From Spirochaetota bacterium (lineage in GTDB: Bacteria; Spirochaetota; Spirochaetia; Treponematales; Rectinemataceae): a DNA stretch of 64,000 nucleotides. The stretch lies in the NCBI GenBank assembly GCA_029265255.1, contig JAJUJQ010000009.1:1-64000 (forward strand), read 5' to 3'. The translations under genes and the position numbers were made by a program. The notes under the pieces were generated by a model. The model saw only the letters and a program-made list of their open reading frames with translations. It made no database searches and was not told the origin of the DNA. This document shows, piece by piece, positions 1-9,387 of the stretch. How positions within the stretch are numbered: position 1 is the first letter of the stretch; each line of letters begins with the position of its first letter.

Positions 1-116
1 CTGATCTGGTTCGGATGCACCTGGTATTTCTCCGCAAGCTCCTGAAGGGTCATTTCCTCTTTGACGGCCTCCAATGCGGCCATTGCCTTGAACTGCTCGT
101 CGAACTTCTTCCTCAT
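1..116 (-). mobile_element. IS3-family transposase OrfA, N-terminal fragment at window edge
   Basis: Read on the minus strand from the ATG at 116, the protein begins MRKKFDEQFKAMAALEAV and continues to LQELAEKYQVHPNQI before the window edge. This is the opening helix-turn-helix of IS3/IS911-type OrfA proteins, the DNA-binding half of a two-ORF transposase. A strong ribosome site (GGAGGAGA) lies just upstream. The end of the element should fall between about 135 and 167, but I cannot recognise the terminal inverted repeat. The rest of the element is outside the window, so whether it is intact is unknown. It abuts and probably truncates the gene to its right. Confidence 0.8.
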
Positions 117-167
117 GGTAGACTCTCCTCCTTCTATCCTAGTCCACCTTATTCAGTTTCTGTACTG

Positions 168-1049
168 GCCTTTCCCAATGGGCTCAGCATATACAGACCA
201 GTGACACTCGCGGATTTTCCCGCTATGGGAAGTGATTGGATTCCGCCTCTAAATTGGAATGACATCAACGATACATCAGTGGTACTATATTCATTAACGG
301 TAGGAGATATGTATTTTCAAAATGCTATTGAAAATGTAATAAATGGATATGCGACAATTTCTCCAAAATCCGTAACCGTCGATGCAGAAATCCATGTGCG
401 TGATGAAGGCATTACTATCGATCCGGTTGGTTTAGGACCGCAAATGATAGATTTTGAGATTGAGCATCTCGATCTTGCGGTGTCTGGCAGCCTTAACAGC
501 TTTTCAAAATTCCTTCTTGGAATGAACGGGTTGTATCAGCCTAGTCAAGATGATTTCAACGCTGATGGAGAAGCGGGAATTTCCATGCTGATGGTAACTT
601 CAAGTGAAGAAGCCGATGCAAAAATGCTGTTGAGTGTGCACGCGGCATTATCAATCGTGGATTGCGATTTAAATTCGAGTGGAAAAGTCAGCGGCTGGCT
701 GAATGCGAGTTTCGGAACAAATCAGGTTTATCGGTATAATGCCGATGCAGGGGAGGGGGAGCATCTGTGTTCGATTCCCTATATCATGCAAATCGAAGTT
801 CGGCCATTCCAGGATGTTTCTGTCGGCGATTTCAATCATGCAATCGACATTCTTGCAAATTTGGGCAGCAGCACGGATCCTCAATCAGAGTGGAATACTG
901 CTTGTGATTTGATATGGGGCAATCATAACCAAGAATATTATATTCGAGCTACAAGAATAATTGGCGATGCTTCAGGCATTGAGGATGCCTCCAAACGGTT
1001 TGTTCTAAAAGATTTGGAGTTTATCACGGATATCTATAGTAAATTATAA
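168..1049 (+). pseudogene. Hypothetical protein, 5' end apparently lost to IS insertion
   Basis: An open frame runs to TAA at 1049, but its first roughly 45 codons are simply the antisense of the IS transposase start and its upstream region. The native part therefore begins near 168 and lacks a start codon and signal peptide that I can defend; an internal ATG at 225 exists but has no good ribosome site. The remaining roughly 290 residues are acidic and soluble with no membrane segment, rich in beta-prone stretches. I recognise no family. The composition resembles secreted spirochaete-type hypothetical proteins. Expression is doubtful unless driven from inside the IS element. Confidence 0.5.
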
Positions 1050-1109
1050 TATAATAATATAATGCTAAATATCTAAAACAGCAGATCAACGTGGGTAATA
1101 ATTATAAGA

Positions 1110-1139
1110 AAAGGGGCTGCTCGCAAGAGCGGCCCCTTT
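1110..1139. terminator. Bidirectional intrinsic terminator
   Basis: GGGGCTGCTC pairs with GAGCGGCCCC around a GCAA tetraloop (one G-U pair). The stem is extended by AAA on the left and TTT on the right, so it works on both strands. It sits between the convergent truncated gene (ending 1049) and the lipoprotein gene (ending 1153). Confidence 0.8.
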
Positions 1140-1152
1140 GTTCAAAGAGTTT

Positions 1153-2505
1153 TCAAATCTGTCCTGTACCAACAATTGCATTAAATAGAAGTGGGTAAAT
1201 AGTTACATTGGTCCAGTCTCCCAGCGATTTGTCATCGGTTGTCGCAGTGGTATTGCCAAGTTCTTTGGCGTTCGGACCAACAAACAATGCATATGCATGC
1301 ACCTGTCTTGTATAGCTGGCAGGCAAATGGATTCGAATTTTATCGTTTTTCGTAGTACCTGGAATTGAAGCGAAAACCTCGATGCTATCGATGCCAACGA
1401 ACTTGTTGTCTGCAGTATCATATATTTTGACGTTGTCAGTGGTGATTGTAGCCGGATCCAGTCCCTCGGTACCGATACCCGCTACTGTGACATCGATATA
1501 GCCATTGCGATTCCGGCCGTCGAACGTGACCGTGAATGCATAAGTAGCGGTAGTATTATAGCTCGCATCCGCTCCGAATGCGGTGGGGCCGAGGTCGATA
1601 TTCTTAGTAGCATTATTGTCAAAATTGAGGCGTCGGCGATAGCCATTGGTAGGGTTGGTTTCCACGACTGCGTACTCGTTGGCAATGATTCGGTATACCT
1701 CTCCATTAGCGATCGCAGCAGGGAGATTGAAGGTATACACGCCTCCCGCATACGTGGTACTGCTGGGTGTTACCTTATCCCATGCGAGCGTGGTTCGGTT
1801 GAATTTCTGGACTGTAAATGCCGCATCCAATACCGCTTTATCGATCGTTGGTGAACCGGCAAATGTACCAGTGATGGCAGTTGATCCCAGTGCCCATCCT
1901 CCAATAGCCACGGCCAGTGTAGCTTGCGGATTCCTTGCTGCTCCTCCCGCATTGATCCCTGGAGATCCACCGACCGCTAGTTCTGTCACATATTCGTCCT
2001 CATTAGCTTCACCGACATAGTCATCTCCATCTCTATTGAGCTTTACCGTACCATTATTCGCGGTCAATACGGTCGGATCGATAGTGAGTTCGATACGGTT
2101 AGAAATCTGAGCAGCATTGCTCAGATCAAGTTTGTAGATGACGACCGTGTTGTTGCCTTGATATCGCACTGTTGGTGAGCTTGGAGTGATATTGGCCAAG
2201 TGATCCCTGCCGCCATCACTGGCTGCCGTTGATTTCAAGGTCCAAAACTTGATGGCGCTGAGCGTTGATTTGTCGATATGCGCATTAGTGAATGTCAGGG
2301 TAACATATTGATCAGCAGCGGTCGTTAGCGCGGCAACGATCGTAGGAGTAAGATTGATGCCGCTGACACGCTGGTCATTGAGCCCTGTCTGGGCAGATGC
2401 AGCGGCTGTGCTGTCCAGATTGGTGGGTGCAAACGGTTGAGAACAGGCGCCAACAATGAGGAGGACCAGAAATGCGATTAATAATTCTCTAAATACATGT
2501 TTCAT
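1153..2505 (-). CDS. Putative surface lipoprotein of unknown function
   Basis: The protein is 450 residues. I chose the ATG at 2505 because GGAGG lies 8 bases upstream and the N-terminus is then MKHVFRELLIAFLVLLIVGAC, a signal sequence ending in a lipobox (VGAC) for lipid attachment. The rest is Thr/Ala/Asn-rich and beta-prone, with repeated segments of the kind seen in Ig-like or SwmB-type extracellular modules (for example VTLTFTNAHI and YVGEANEDEYV). I cannot name a family with certainty. It begins 14 bases after the outer-membrane-protein gene stops (TGATGGAGG junction), so the two are almost certainly one operon and their products may act together at the cell surface. Confidence 0.7.
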   Translation of the reverse strand: MKHVFRELLIAFLVLLIVGACSQPFAPTNLDSTAAASAQTGLNDQRVSGINLTPTIVAALTTAADQYVTLTFTNAHIDKSTLSAIKFWTLKSTAASDGGRDHLANITPSSPTVRYQGNNTVVIYKLDLSNAAQISNRIELTIDPTVLTANNGTVKLNRDGDDYVGEANEDEYVTELAVGGSPGINAGGAARNPQATLAVAIGGWALGSTAITGTFAGSPTIDKAVLDAAFTVQKFNRTTLAWDKVTPSSTTYAGGVYTFNLPAAIANGEVYRIIANEYAVVETNPTNGYRRRLNFDNNATKNIDLGPTAFGADASYNTTATYAFTVTFDGRNRNGYIDVTVAGIGTEGLDPATITTDNVKIYDTADNKFVGIDSIEVFASIPGTTKNDKIRIHLPASYTRQVHAYALFVGPNAKELGNTTATTDDKSLGDWTNVTIYPLLFNAIVGTGQI

Positions 2506-2519
2506 AATCTTTTCCTCCA

Positions 2520-4283
2520 TCACTTTGTCATAACAAATTGCAGGGTAAGCGAACTCGCATCGATAATATTTGAGCTGGTACCATTGCCGAATAGCAAGTC
2601 CATCCGAACCGCGTTGCTGAACAGCCAGCAAAGACCTGCTTTTACCGACAGGCTCATGGCATTCAAATTCGCCAAGCTTCGGGAAGTTTCCGTTCTGGTG
2701 GTTCCAAGCGAAGAAAGATAATTTCTTACAGTAGTTCCATCGCCCCACACCTTAATATTTTCATAGCTATCCAGGCCAGAGCGGGTTACATTGCGGGCAA
2801 CTGATATGAAATTGGCGATGCTGGCTTCGGCTCCAAGATTGAGAATGAGTTTGCCAGGTTTGATTGCATATTGAACAGCGCCTTGCAATAGGGGTTTCAC
2901 TTCAAAAATATCCGCGGTTGTCTTGGCTCCCTGATGGCTCTTGATCTCGGTATCGACATAATCCTTAGAGGGATCATCGTTGGGATCGTTATAGGTGACA
3001 ACTTTCTTGCTCTCGCCTGTTTCCTGATACGTCTTATTAGTGAGGTAAATTGAAGGCTTGAAGGCAAATGCCAGAGTGACATCAGAAGAAGGCGATGTGT
3101 GGTAAGAAATGACAGGTGTTAGCATTTGATATAGGTAGGTTGTTGCGGTAGTCTGATAGGCTCTTATCTCTTCTTCCTTGGTGTCCCTCGGAACAGTATC
3201 GTCTGTGTAGTAGGAAGTATGCAGATAAGTATAGGTGGTACCAGCTACTGTTTTCTCCTTTCCATCAAGGTCAATATATTTGTTGCTATATAGTCGGCTG
3301 TAGAATTGATATCTAACGCCAACTGTTATGCCGTTCATATCTGCAAGAACGCCGCCGAGGATTCCAAGCCCCGTGTAATTGGTGCCATTTATAAATGCCC
3401 AATACTTGTACTCTTCAACCTCAGGGATTCCTTGATAAGTTGGATTTCCTGAACCTATCGCTTTTTTATAATAGGTTTCCGCAGAGTCGAAACCACCTGT
3501 GTAGAACGTTCCCCAGATCTCTGCGTAGGGTCGGAATACTACTTTTCCTAGATTGAACCGGAACCCAACGGTTGCTGCTGGCTGAAGGTAGTGACTTCCG
3601 TTCCAACCCTCTTTGTATTCGGTCGACTCCTCCCAAATCACATTTGAGCCATTGGTAATCTGCTGGAAGCTGTTATTCGCTGCTGAAACAGATGCAATTG
3701 TGGATAAGTCATCCCAGCCTGCAGCAGAAGTAAAGATTGGAGTTGGCGGATTATAGGTGCTTTTGGTAATGCTGTTGTAGTGGTATGCCGTCGCTATAAT
3801 ACCCAGCCCGTTGCCCACACCTATAAAGGCGTTGATTTCGTTGCTGGTGCTCGTTGAGTTCTCTTTCTTTTCCTTGCGTGTCCTGTTGGTCCCAAGCACA
3901 GAGTTATCGTTACCTAAAAGCTCTTGGGTTGTCACCTCGACCATATCACCATAATTAAGCCCGGTATCCGTATTTGTTGTTGCTAATGTACCAACTTTAT
4001 TATATAAGTCACCAGTAAACTGAAATCCAAAGTAGAGCGGTCCGATTTTTTTTGTGGCAAGCAGATTGAGTTCGGTGTTCTTCCATAAGCTTGCCGAGTA
4101 AAGGTCTTTTTTTACAAGTCCGAATCGTGTCACATCAAAGGCATAATCTAGGTCATTTTCAAAAAGCCTGAATGTAGCGGCTGATGTGGCAGATTGGGAA
4201 GCAGATGTTTGTGCGAAAGTGCTTGCTGTGCCAAATACGGCAAGCATTGCAATGCACATGAAGAGACGCAGCGTTTTGTTCAT
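2520..4283 (-). CDS. Putative outer-membrane beta-barrel protein
   Basis: The protein is 587 residues with a clear cleavable signal peptide (MNKTLRLFMCIAMLAVFGTASTF region, AQ cleavage site). The mature part is rich in aromatic, Thr and Ser residues in alternating patterns such as LYFGFQFTGDLY and VTLAFAFKPSIYL, which look like transmembrane beta strands. It ends with LTLQFVMTK rather than the classical terminal Phe. I do not recognise a named family. It heads a two-gene operon with the downstream lipoprotein gene and is preceded by an inverted repeat that straddles its promoter. Role (porin, adhesin) is inference only. Confidence 0.6.
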   Translation of the reverse strand: MNKTLRLFMCIAMLAVFGTASTFAQTSASQSATSAATFRLFENDLDYAFDVTRFGLVKKDLYSASLWKNTELNLLATKKIGPLYFGFQFTGDLYNKVGTLATTNTDTGLNYGDMVEVTTQELLGNDNSVLGTNRTRKEKKENSTSTSNEINAFIGVGNGLGIIATAYHYNSITKSTYNPPTPIFTSAAGWDDLSTIASVSAANNSFQQITNGSNVIWEESTEYKEGWNGSHYLQPAATVGFRFNLGKVVFRPYAEIWGTFYTGGFDSAETYYKKAIGSGNPTYQGIPEVEEYKYWAFINGTNYTGLGILGGVLADMNGITVGVRYQFYSRLYSNKYIDLDGKEKTVAGTTYTYLHTSYYTDDTVPRDTKEEEIRAYQTTATTYLYQMLTPVISYHTSPSSDVTLAFAFKPSIYLTNKTYQETGESKKVVTYNDPNDDPSKDYVDTEIKSHQGAKTTADIFEVKPLLQGAVQYAIKPGKLILNLGAEASIANFISVARNVTRSGLDSYENIKVWGDGTTVRNYLSSLGTTRTETSRSLANLNAMSLSVKAGLCWLFSNAVRMDLLFGNGTSSNIIDASSLTLQFVMTK

Positions 4284-4316
4284 AGTTCCTCCTTGCGATA
4301 CATATTTCCAGTTCCT

Positions 4317-4366
4317 TTGTACATTTCGACATTTGTAGTATAGAAATGTACAAGGAGATTGGACAA
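4317..4366 (-). promoter_or_regulatory. Promoter with -10 enclosed by a long inverted repeat
   Basis: TTGTACATTTC (4317-4327) and GAAATGTACAA (4343-4353) form a perfect 11-bp inverted repeat with a 15-base spacer, extendable by CC/GG across a single bulged T. On the minus strand a -10 TATACT (4337-4342) lies inside the spacer, and a -35 TTGTCC (4361-4366) sits 18 bases upstream. The placement fits a repressor operator for the outer-membrane protein/lipoprotein operon. The regulator is unknown. Confidence 0.5.
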
Positions 4367-4995
4367 AAAAACAACACGGTTTCTTGAGAAGAAGATTTGA
4401 TAATTTATTATTTCAATCATGGTAATATAACAATTATTAAATCAATTTTGTCATTTGTCAAATGAAATTAATCTAAAAAATAAAAAAATTTATATTACAA
4501 TTCAGGTAAACTATTTTATTGCTAAATATTGTCTTAGATGGATTTGCAATATTTATTTTAATAGCTTGAGAATTATATTTAATGTTAAAACAGTAGGTTT
4601 TCTAGTATGCTTAATTATTTGTTATTCGCTTTTTAAGTGATCCATTCCATGGATTTTTTCATCTGAATTTTTGCTCTCGATTTAAAGCATTTTTTAATAA
4701 GAACAATACTATTCAATTGGGCCATTGAGTTAGCCCGCGGACAATAATGAAGTGCACGTCCGCTGCTTTTGGTCCTCCTGGTCAAGCGCATTTGATTAGC
4801 CTGGTTCCAGGAGCCATCAGCCGATATTCGGCACTTGGCTGTGGGTTCTATCGCTAGCAACCATGGCGGTACCTTGAGAATACTTTGCCAATCAACAAGG
4901 CTTACCAGGAATACTGTACAATCCTGGCAGGGAAAGTCCTTGCGCAAGAGCCTGTTTTGCACTAGCGTGCAGGCACGTGTACGCAAGGAGTGTGT
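4367..4995. other. Gene-poor interval; left half strongly AT-rich
   Basis: About 630 bases without a gene I can support. From 4380 to 4640 the sequence is very AT-rich, with runs of A, T and ATTA, unlike the GC-rich genes around it. A 61-codon frame there is low-complexity and has no convincing ribosome site. From 4640 to 4995 composition returns to normal, but neither strand gives a family I know. It may be decayed or transferred DNA that also carries the promoter of the cyclophilin gene. Confidence 0.5.
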
Positions 4996-5499
4996 ATGGC
5001 GAATTCCAAGGTTCTTTTTACCACCAGCAAAGGAAATATCACCATCGAGGTGTTTGAGGACAAGGTGCCGGCAACCGCGGCGAATTTCCTCGAGTATGTG
5101 CGGGCAGGTTTCTACGACGGCACTATTTTCCACCGCGTGATTCCCGGTTTTGTCGTGCAGGGCGGCGGCTTTGTCCCCGGCATGACACAGAAAAAGACCA
5201 GGGCTCCCATCGTCAACGAAGCATCAAAGGCTCCATCCAATACGCGCGGGACGCTTTCCATGGCGCGGACCATGGTGCCGGACAGCGCGACAAGCCAGTT
5301 CTTCATCAATCTGGTAGACAACAAGGCGCTCGACTACCGCGGTCCAGGGCCGGGCGCGGGCTACTGCGTGTTCGGCGCGGTCACCGAGGGTATGGACGTG
5401 GTCGACGCGATCGCCGCGGTGCGCACAGGGCGCAGGCCGCCTCATGCCGATGTGCCGCTTGAGGACGTCGTGCTGATTTCCGCGCGCGTGCTGGAGTGA
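4996..5499 (+). CDS. Peptidyl-prolyl cis-trans isomerase, cyclophilin type
   Basis: A 167-residue cytoplasmic cyclophilin that speeds cis-trans isomerisation of prolyl bonds. The family signature is clear: FYDGTIFHRVIPGFVVQGG near residues 38-56 (catalytic Arg in FHRVI), the binding segment TSQFFINL, and a C-terminal VLEDVVLIS-like strand. The length is normal for single-domain bacterial PpiB and no signal peptide is present. I chose the ATG at 4996 because AAGGAG lies 5 bases upstream; a GTG at 4990 would sit inside that ribosome site. It converges on azlD with only 3 bases between stops. Confidence 0.95.
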   Translation: MANSKVLFTTSKGNITIEVFEDKVPATAANFLEYVRAGFYDGTIFHRVIPGFVVQGGGFVPGMTQKKTRAPIVNEASKAPSNTRGTLSMARTMVPDSATSQFFINLVDNKALDYRGPGPGAGYCVFGAVTEGMDVVDAIAAVRTGRRPPHADVPLEDVVLISARVLE

Positions 5500-5502
5500 G
5501 CC

Positions 5503-5817
5503 TCAGAGCAGCCGCAGCAGCAGCATGTACAGCGCGGTACCGCCTGCGATCGAAAGCAGCACGTTGCGCTTCCAGAGATGCAGCGCCGCGGTCAGCGCGC
5601 CGGCAGCGAGGGCAGGAATACCGTGCGGCGCGCTCGCGAAATCGATATCCTTGTATGAAGCAAAGACAAGGATGGTCATCACCACAGGCGGGATGTAGCG
5701 CTGCAGGTACTCGAGGTAGGCTGGAGGCTTGCGGCGCGCGAAGAACACAAAGGGGAACGCCCGCGTCGCGAAGGTGATGAGCGTCATGACCGCGACGATG
5801 AGCAGGAGCCGGCTCAT
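5503..5817 (-). CDS. azlD: AzlD-family branched-chain amino acid export subunit
   Basis: A 104-residue hydrophobic protein with about four membrane segments (LLLIVAVMTLITFATRAFPF at the N-terminus, then IPPVVMTILVF, IPALAAGALTAAL and a final ALYMLLLRLL). This is the small AzlD partner of AzlC, reported to export branched-chain amino acids and analogues. The start ATG at 5817 overlaps the azlC stop as ATGA, giving translational coupling. Longer frames upstream fall inside azlC and are not used. Confidence 0.88.
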   Translation of the reverse strand: MSRLLLIVAVMTLITFATRAFPFVFFARRKPPAYLEYLQRYIPPVVMTILVFASYKDIDFASAPHGIPALAAGALTAALHLWKRNVLLSIAGGTALYMLLLRLL

Positions 5818-6551
5818 GGATTGCCCCCGTCCGCTGTTGGCGGTGTCGGCGCAAGACGCGGCTTGAGCACGATGAGTGCCCCAATCGCGATGAGCAAGGC
5901 TGCCAGCAGAAAGTTTCTCGACCCTGCCAGGAGCAGCGCGGCGATGCACGCTCCCAGTGCAGCCATATAAGGCTCAGGCTTTCTCACTGTCTTGATCTGT
6001 TCCACTAGCAGCACGATGAAGAGTGAAGTGAGCGCAAACTCCATACCGGTGGTATCGAACCCCAGCGCAGAGCCGGCAATGGCCCCGATGCCGCAGCCCG
6101 CGACCCAGTAGAGCTGGTGCAGCGCGGTCAGGGTCGCGTAAAAGCGGACAGGGTGCACACGGGCAGGGGGAGCTACCGTCGTCAGGATGCCATAGGTCTC
6201 GTCAGTCAGCCCGAAGATGAGATATGGCTTGATCGCGCCCGCGTCTTTGTATTTCCCCAGCATCGAGAGGCCGTAGACCGCATGCCGCGCGTTCAGAAGC
6301 AGCGTGAGCAGCGCGATTTCCAGAATGCCCGCGCCTCCCGTCATCAGCCCGATTGCCATGAATTGGGCTGCCCCCGCGTAGATGAAGATCGCCATGACCG
6401 GCGACAGCCACCACGGCAGACCGGCCGCCACAAGCGTAAATCCAAAGGCGATTCCCAGTGTCACATAGCCGAGCAGTACCGGGATGCTGGCCTTGAAGGC
6501 AAATCCCAGCACCGGCGGGTCATGAAGGCCGCGAAACTCGGTTGATTTCAT
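5814..6551 (-). CDS. azlC: AzlC-family branched-chain amino acid exporter
   Basis: A 245-residue inner-membrane protein with roughly six to seven hydrophobic segments. Family features are GYVTLGIAFGFTLVAAGLP near residue 30, IYAGAAQFMAIGL near 60, and LLNARHAVYGLSML near 90, whose NARH motif is characteristic of AzlC. It acts with AzlD in exporting leucine-type amino acids. The start is the ATG at 6551; a TTG four codons upstream is also possible and no strong ribosome site decides between them. It is divergent from the Bmp-type transporter operon, separated by about 180 bases. Confidence 0.9.
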   Translation of the reverse strand: MKSTEFRGLHDPPVLGFAFKASIPVLLGYVTLGIAFGFTLVAAGLPWWLSPVMAIFIYAGAAQFMAIGLMTGGAGILEIALLTLLLNARHAVYGLSMLGKYKDAGAIKPYLIFGLTDETYGILTTVAPPARVHPVRFYATLTALHQLYWVAGCGIGAIAGSALGFDTTGMEFALTSLFIVLLVEQIKTVRKPEPYMAALGACIAALLLAGSRNFLLAALLIAIGALIVLKPRLAPTPPTADGGNP

Positions 6552-6638
6552 ATCTGTATTCAATCACAGGCGATGGCATCGCGGGAAGGTGAAAGTACCT
6601 TATTCATTATTTGTGATTAAGTGATAAATATGCGGGAT

Positions 6639-6656
6639 TTGATTAGCAAGAATCAA
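6639..6656. repeat. Inverted repeat in the azlC/transporter divergent promoter region
   Basis: TTGATT and AATCAA form perfect 6-bp arms around AGCAAG. It lies between the divergent azlC and transporter genes, about 75 bases before the ATPase start, where an operator would be expected. No regulator can be assigned from sequence alone. Confidence 0.3.
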
Positions 6657-6730
6657 CGATGAGGGAGAAATAGCACACGCCTAGAATACATTGAAAATGC
6701 CTATCAACAAGGCCGCAAGATGGAGGTACA

Positions 6731-8323
6731 TTGGGCGTGAGTATGAGTAGCGCAGTGACAACAAACGCTCCATCCGGTATAAAAGGCGAAGCATCAGAAG
6801 CCGCCGCCACGATTTCACTTCGAGGTATCACCAAGCGATTTGCTCATATTTGCGCGAACGACCATGTCGATCTCGATATTCGCCCCGGAGAGGTGCATGC
6901 GCTGCTCGGCGAAAACGGCGCCGGCAAGAGCACGCTGATGAAAATTCTCTTTGGTTTTTACAGCGCTGCGGAAGGCAACATTCTGATCGGAGGGACGCCG
7001 GTCAGCATCAAAAGCCCTCTCGACGCGAGAAAATACGGTATCGGGATGGTGTTTCAATCCTTCACCCTCATACCTGCGATGACCGTTGCCGAGAATGTCG
7101 CACTGTATTTCCCAAGGTTACAGTTTGCTATGAATAAGAGACGGATCGCGGAAGAAGTGCGAAAGATCGGGAAGGATTATCACCTTGAGGTTGATCCGGA
7201 CGCGATGGTTCGTGACTTGTCGATGGGGGACAGGCAGAAGGTTGAGATACTCAAATTACTCGCGGCCGGCGCTCGAACGCTCATTTTTGACGAAGCGACC
7301 AGTGTTCTGGCCGAGCATGAGATCGAGGGGTTCTACAGAATAATCGCCAGCCTCAAGTCCAAGAGGTATTCGGTCGTTTTCATCACGCACAAGCTTGACG
7401 AGGTATTCGCGTGCGCTGACCGCATCACTGTCATGCGTCACGGGAAGATTGCAGGGACGCTCTCTCGTGAGTACGCGACGCGCGAGGCCTTGGTTCGCCT
7501 TATGTTCGGTGAATCTACAGCCGGGGCGGGAACCCATGTGCCGCGCGACCGAAGTATATCGAAGGAATTTTTGCTCGAACTCAGAAACCTTTATACCGCC
7601 CCCCGCCCCGGGGCTATGCGGCTTTCAGGCATACAGCTGACCGTAAGGGCAGGGGAGATTCTGGGAATTGCCGGAGTTTCGGGCAATGGGCAGCGGGAGC
7701 TTTTCGATGTGGTGCTGGGGTTGGACAAGCCCGCTCGAGGGAAGCGTATAATCGCGGGAGAGGACGCTACCTCCTGGAATGCCGGTATGATACGCGCGAG
7801 GGGTGTAGGATTCATTCCTGACGACCCAATGGCAAGGGCGTTGGTCCCTTGGATGAACATCGCACAAAACACCGCGCTCGGAAATTTCGACGCCTATTCG
7901 CGGCGGCGGGGTTTTTCTATCGATTGGAACGCGGTAAAGGGCGATATTTCCACAGCGTTCCAGAGGCTCGGATTTGAACCTCTTCCTTGGTATCAAACAG
8001 TGCGCACCTTCTCCGGCGGCCAGGTTCAGCGAGTGGTACTGGCGCGCGAGATAGGCCGAACCCCAAGACTTCTTGTCGCGTTCTATCCCACGCGAGGGTT
8101 GGATGTTCGAAGCGCTGAGGCCGTTGGCAAGGTCTTGATGAGTTTGAGAGATGAAGGGGGAAGCGTGATTCTCATTTCCGAGGACCTTGATGAACTGTAC
8201 AGCTTGTGCGACAGGATAGCGGTGATATATCGCGGCACAATCGCGGGGGTTTTTGCGCCGGAGGAAATCGATCGGCATTCGATAGGATTTTTGATGACGG
8301 GCTCGGGAGGAGGCGGCAGATGA
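6731..8323 (+). CDS. Bmp-type ABC importer, duplicated ATP-binding protein
   Basis: A 530-residue protein with two ABC domains, as in sugar- and nucleoside-type importers (NupB/YufO, RbsA). The first domain has Walker [10 protein letters not shown] near residue 65 and an [13 protein letters not shown] signature; the second has the degenerate Walker [10 protein letters not shown] near 310 and [15 protein letters not shown] near 430. It powers uptake through the two permeases encoded next. GGAGG at 6722-6726 leaves TTG 6731, GTG 6737 or ATG 6743 as possible starts; I keep 6731, but 6737 fits almost as well. Its stop overlaps the next ATG by ATGA. Confidence 0.9.
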   Translation: MGVSMSSAVTTNAPSGIKGEASEAAATISLRGITKRFAHICANDHVDLDIRPGEVHALLGENGAGKSTLMKILFGFYSAAEGNILIGGTPVSIKSPLDARKYGIGMVFQSFTLIPAMTVAENVALYFPRLQFAMNKRRIAEEVRKIGKDYHLEVDPDAMVRDLSMGDRQKVEILKLLAAGARTLIFDEATSVLAEHEIEGFYRIIASLKSKRYSVVFITHKLDEVFACADRITVMRHGKIAGTLSREYATREALVRLMFGESTAGAGTHVPRDRSISKEFLLELRNLYTAPRPGAMRLSGIQLTVRAGEILGIAGVSGNGQRELFDVVLGLDKPARGKRIIAGEDATSWNAGMIRARGVGFIPDDPMARALVPWMNIAQNTALGNFDAYSRRRGFSIDWNAVKGDISTAFQRLGFEPLPWYQTVRTFSGGQVQRVVLAREIGRTPRLLVAFYPTRGLDVRSAEAVGKVLMSLRDEGGSVILISEDLDELYSLCDRIAVIYRGTIAGVFAPEEIDRHSIGFLMTGSGGGGR

Positions 8324-9387
8324 AGACGGAACCATCTGTGCCTCAGCCGGCCCGACAGCGTGCCATAAAAACAATATTGAAGATTCTTGAAAAAAACCTC
8401 CTTATTTTAGTCCTTGCGCTTGTCGCGTATGCCGTTGTGCTGCTTATCGCGGGGAAGAACCCCGCGCTCGCGTTCAAGGATGCGGCGGCCTTCATTTTTG
8501 GTTCTTGGTACGGGTTTTCCGAAGTCATAATGAGGATGATTCCACTGCTGCTCACCGCGTTGGCCGTCGCGCTCCCCTCAACAATTGGGCTTATCAATGT
8601 TGGTGGTGAGGGACAGCTGTATATGGGGGCCTGGCTGGCGACATGGGGCGTAATCGCGTTTCCGGCCCTTCCTGCTTGGCTGTTTTTACCGCTTCTGATT
8701 ATCCTGGGTTTTATTGGTGGTGGGCTGTGGGGAGCGCTCGCAGGTTTCTTCCGCGCCCGCGGATGGGTGAACGAAACGATCGCGACACTGCTGCTGAATT
8801 ATATTGCTCCGCTCATTGTAGGCTTTTTCGTGTATGGCCCGTGGAGATCCAGAGAAGCAGGGGCCTCGGCATTCCCGCAATCCATCGCGTTTCCACAAGC
8901 CGCACGAATGCCGCGATTTTTCAATTCCCGTATTCATCTTGGCATGATCATTGCTCTCGCCCTGCTGGCGCTCTTCTGGTTTGTCATGGAAAAGACCAAA
9001 TGGGGCCTCAAGATGAAAGCGATTGGCGGGAATCCGGAAGCGGCGAGAAGGCTTGGATTTGAAATCGGCCCCTATATTGTTGTCGTTATGTGTATTGCCG
9101 GCGGCATAGCGGGGCTGGCGGGGATGGCGGAGGTGTCCGCGCTTTATGGGCGCTTGCGAGCGGGATTCTCCCCAGGATACGGGTTCATGGGATTTCTCAT
9201 AAGCTGGCTTGCGGGCGGCAAACCTGTGGGAATAGTTGGCATGTCCTTTGTGCTCGCGGTTCTGTTTGCCGCTGGATCGCTGCTTCAAATTACGCAGGGA
9301 GTGCCGTTTGCCGCAATCAATGTGCTTATGGCGCTCATGCTGTTCATTGTGCTGGCCAAACCCCGCGTGCCAGGGAGCAAGATATGA
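8320..9387 (+). CDS. Bmp-type ABC importer permease 1 (BPD_transp_2 family)
   Basis: A 355-residue inner-membrane permease, NupP/YufP-like. After a charged N-terminus it has about eight to ten membrane segments ([42 protein letters not shown] and others). The motif [16 protein letters not shown] is typical of this permease class, as is the cytoplasmic coupling stretch [16 protein letters not shown] near residue 235. The start overlaps the ATPase stop by ATGA, and its own stop overlaps the second permease the same way, so the three genes are translationally coupled. Confidence 0.9.
   Translation: MKTEPSVPQPARQRAIKTILKILEKNLLILVLALVAYAVVLLIAGKNPALAFKDAAAFIFGSWYGFSEVIMRMIPLLLTALAVALPSTIGLINVGGEGQLYMGAWLATWGVIAFPALPAWLFLPLLIILGFIGGGLWGALAGFFRARGWVNETIATLLLNYIAPLIVGFFVYGPWRSREAGASAFPQSIAFPQAARMPRFFNSRIHLGMIIALALLALFWFVMEKTKWGLKMKAIGGNPEAARRLGFEIGPYIVVVMCIAGGIAGLAGMAEVSALYGRLRAGFSPGYGFMGFLISWLAGGKPVGIVGMSFVLAVLFAAGSLLQITQGVPFAAINVLMALMLFIVLAKPRVPGSKI

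Noticed and set aside
4455..4640. 61-codon frame in the AT-rich island
   Set aside because: Low-complexity Ile/Asn/Lys composition typical of AT-rich noncoding DNA, no ribosome site.
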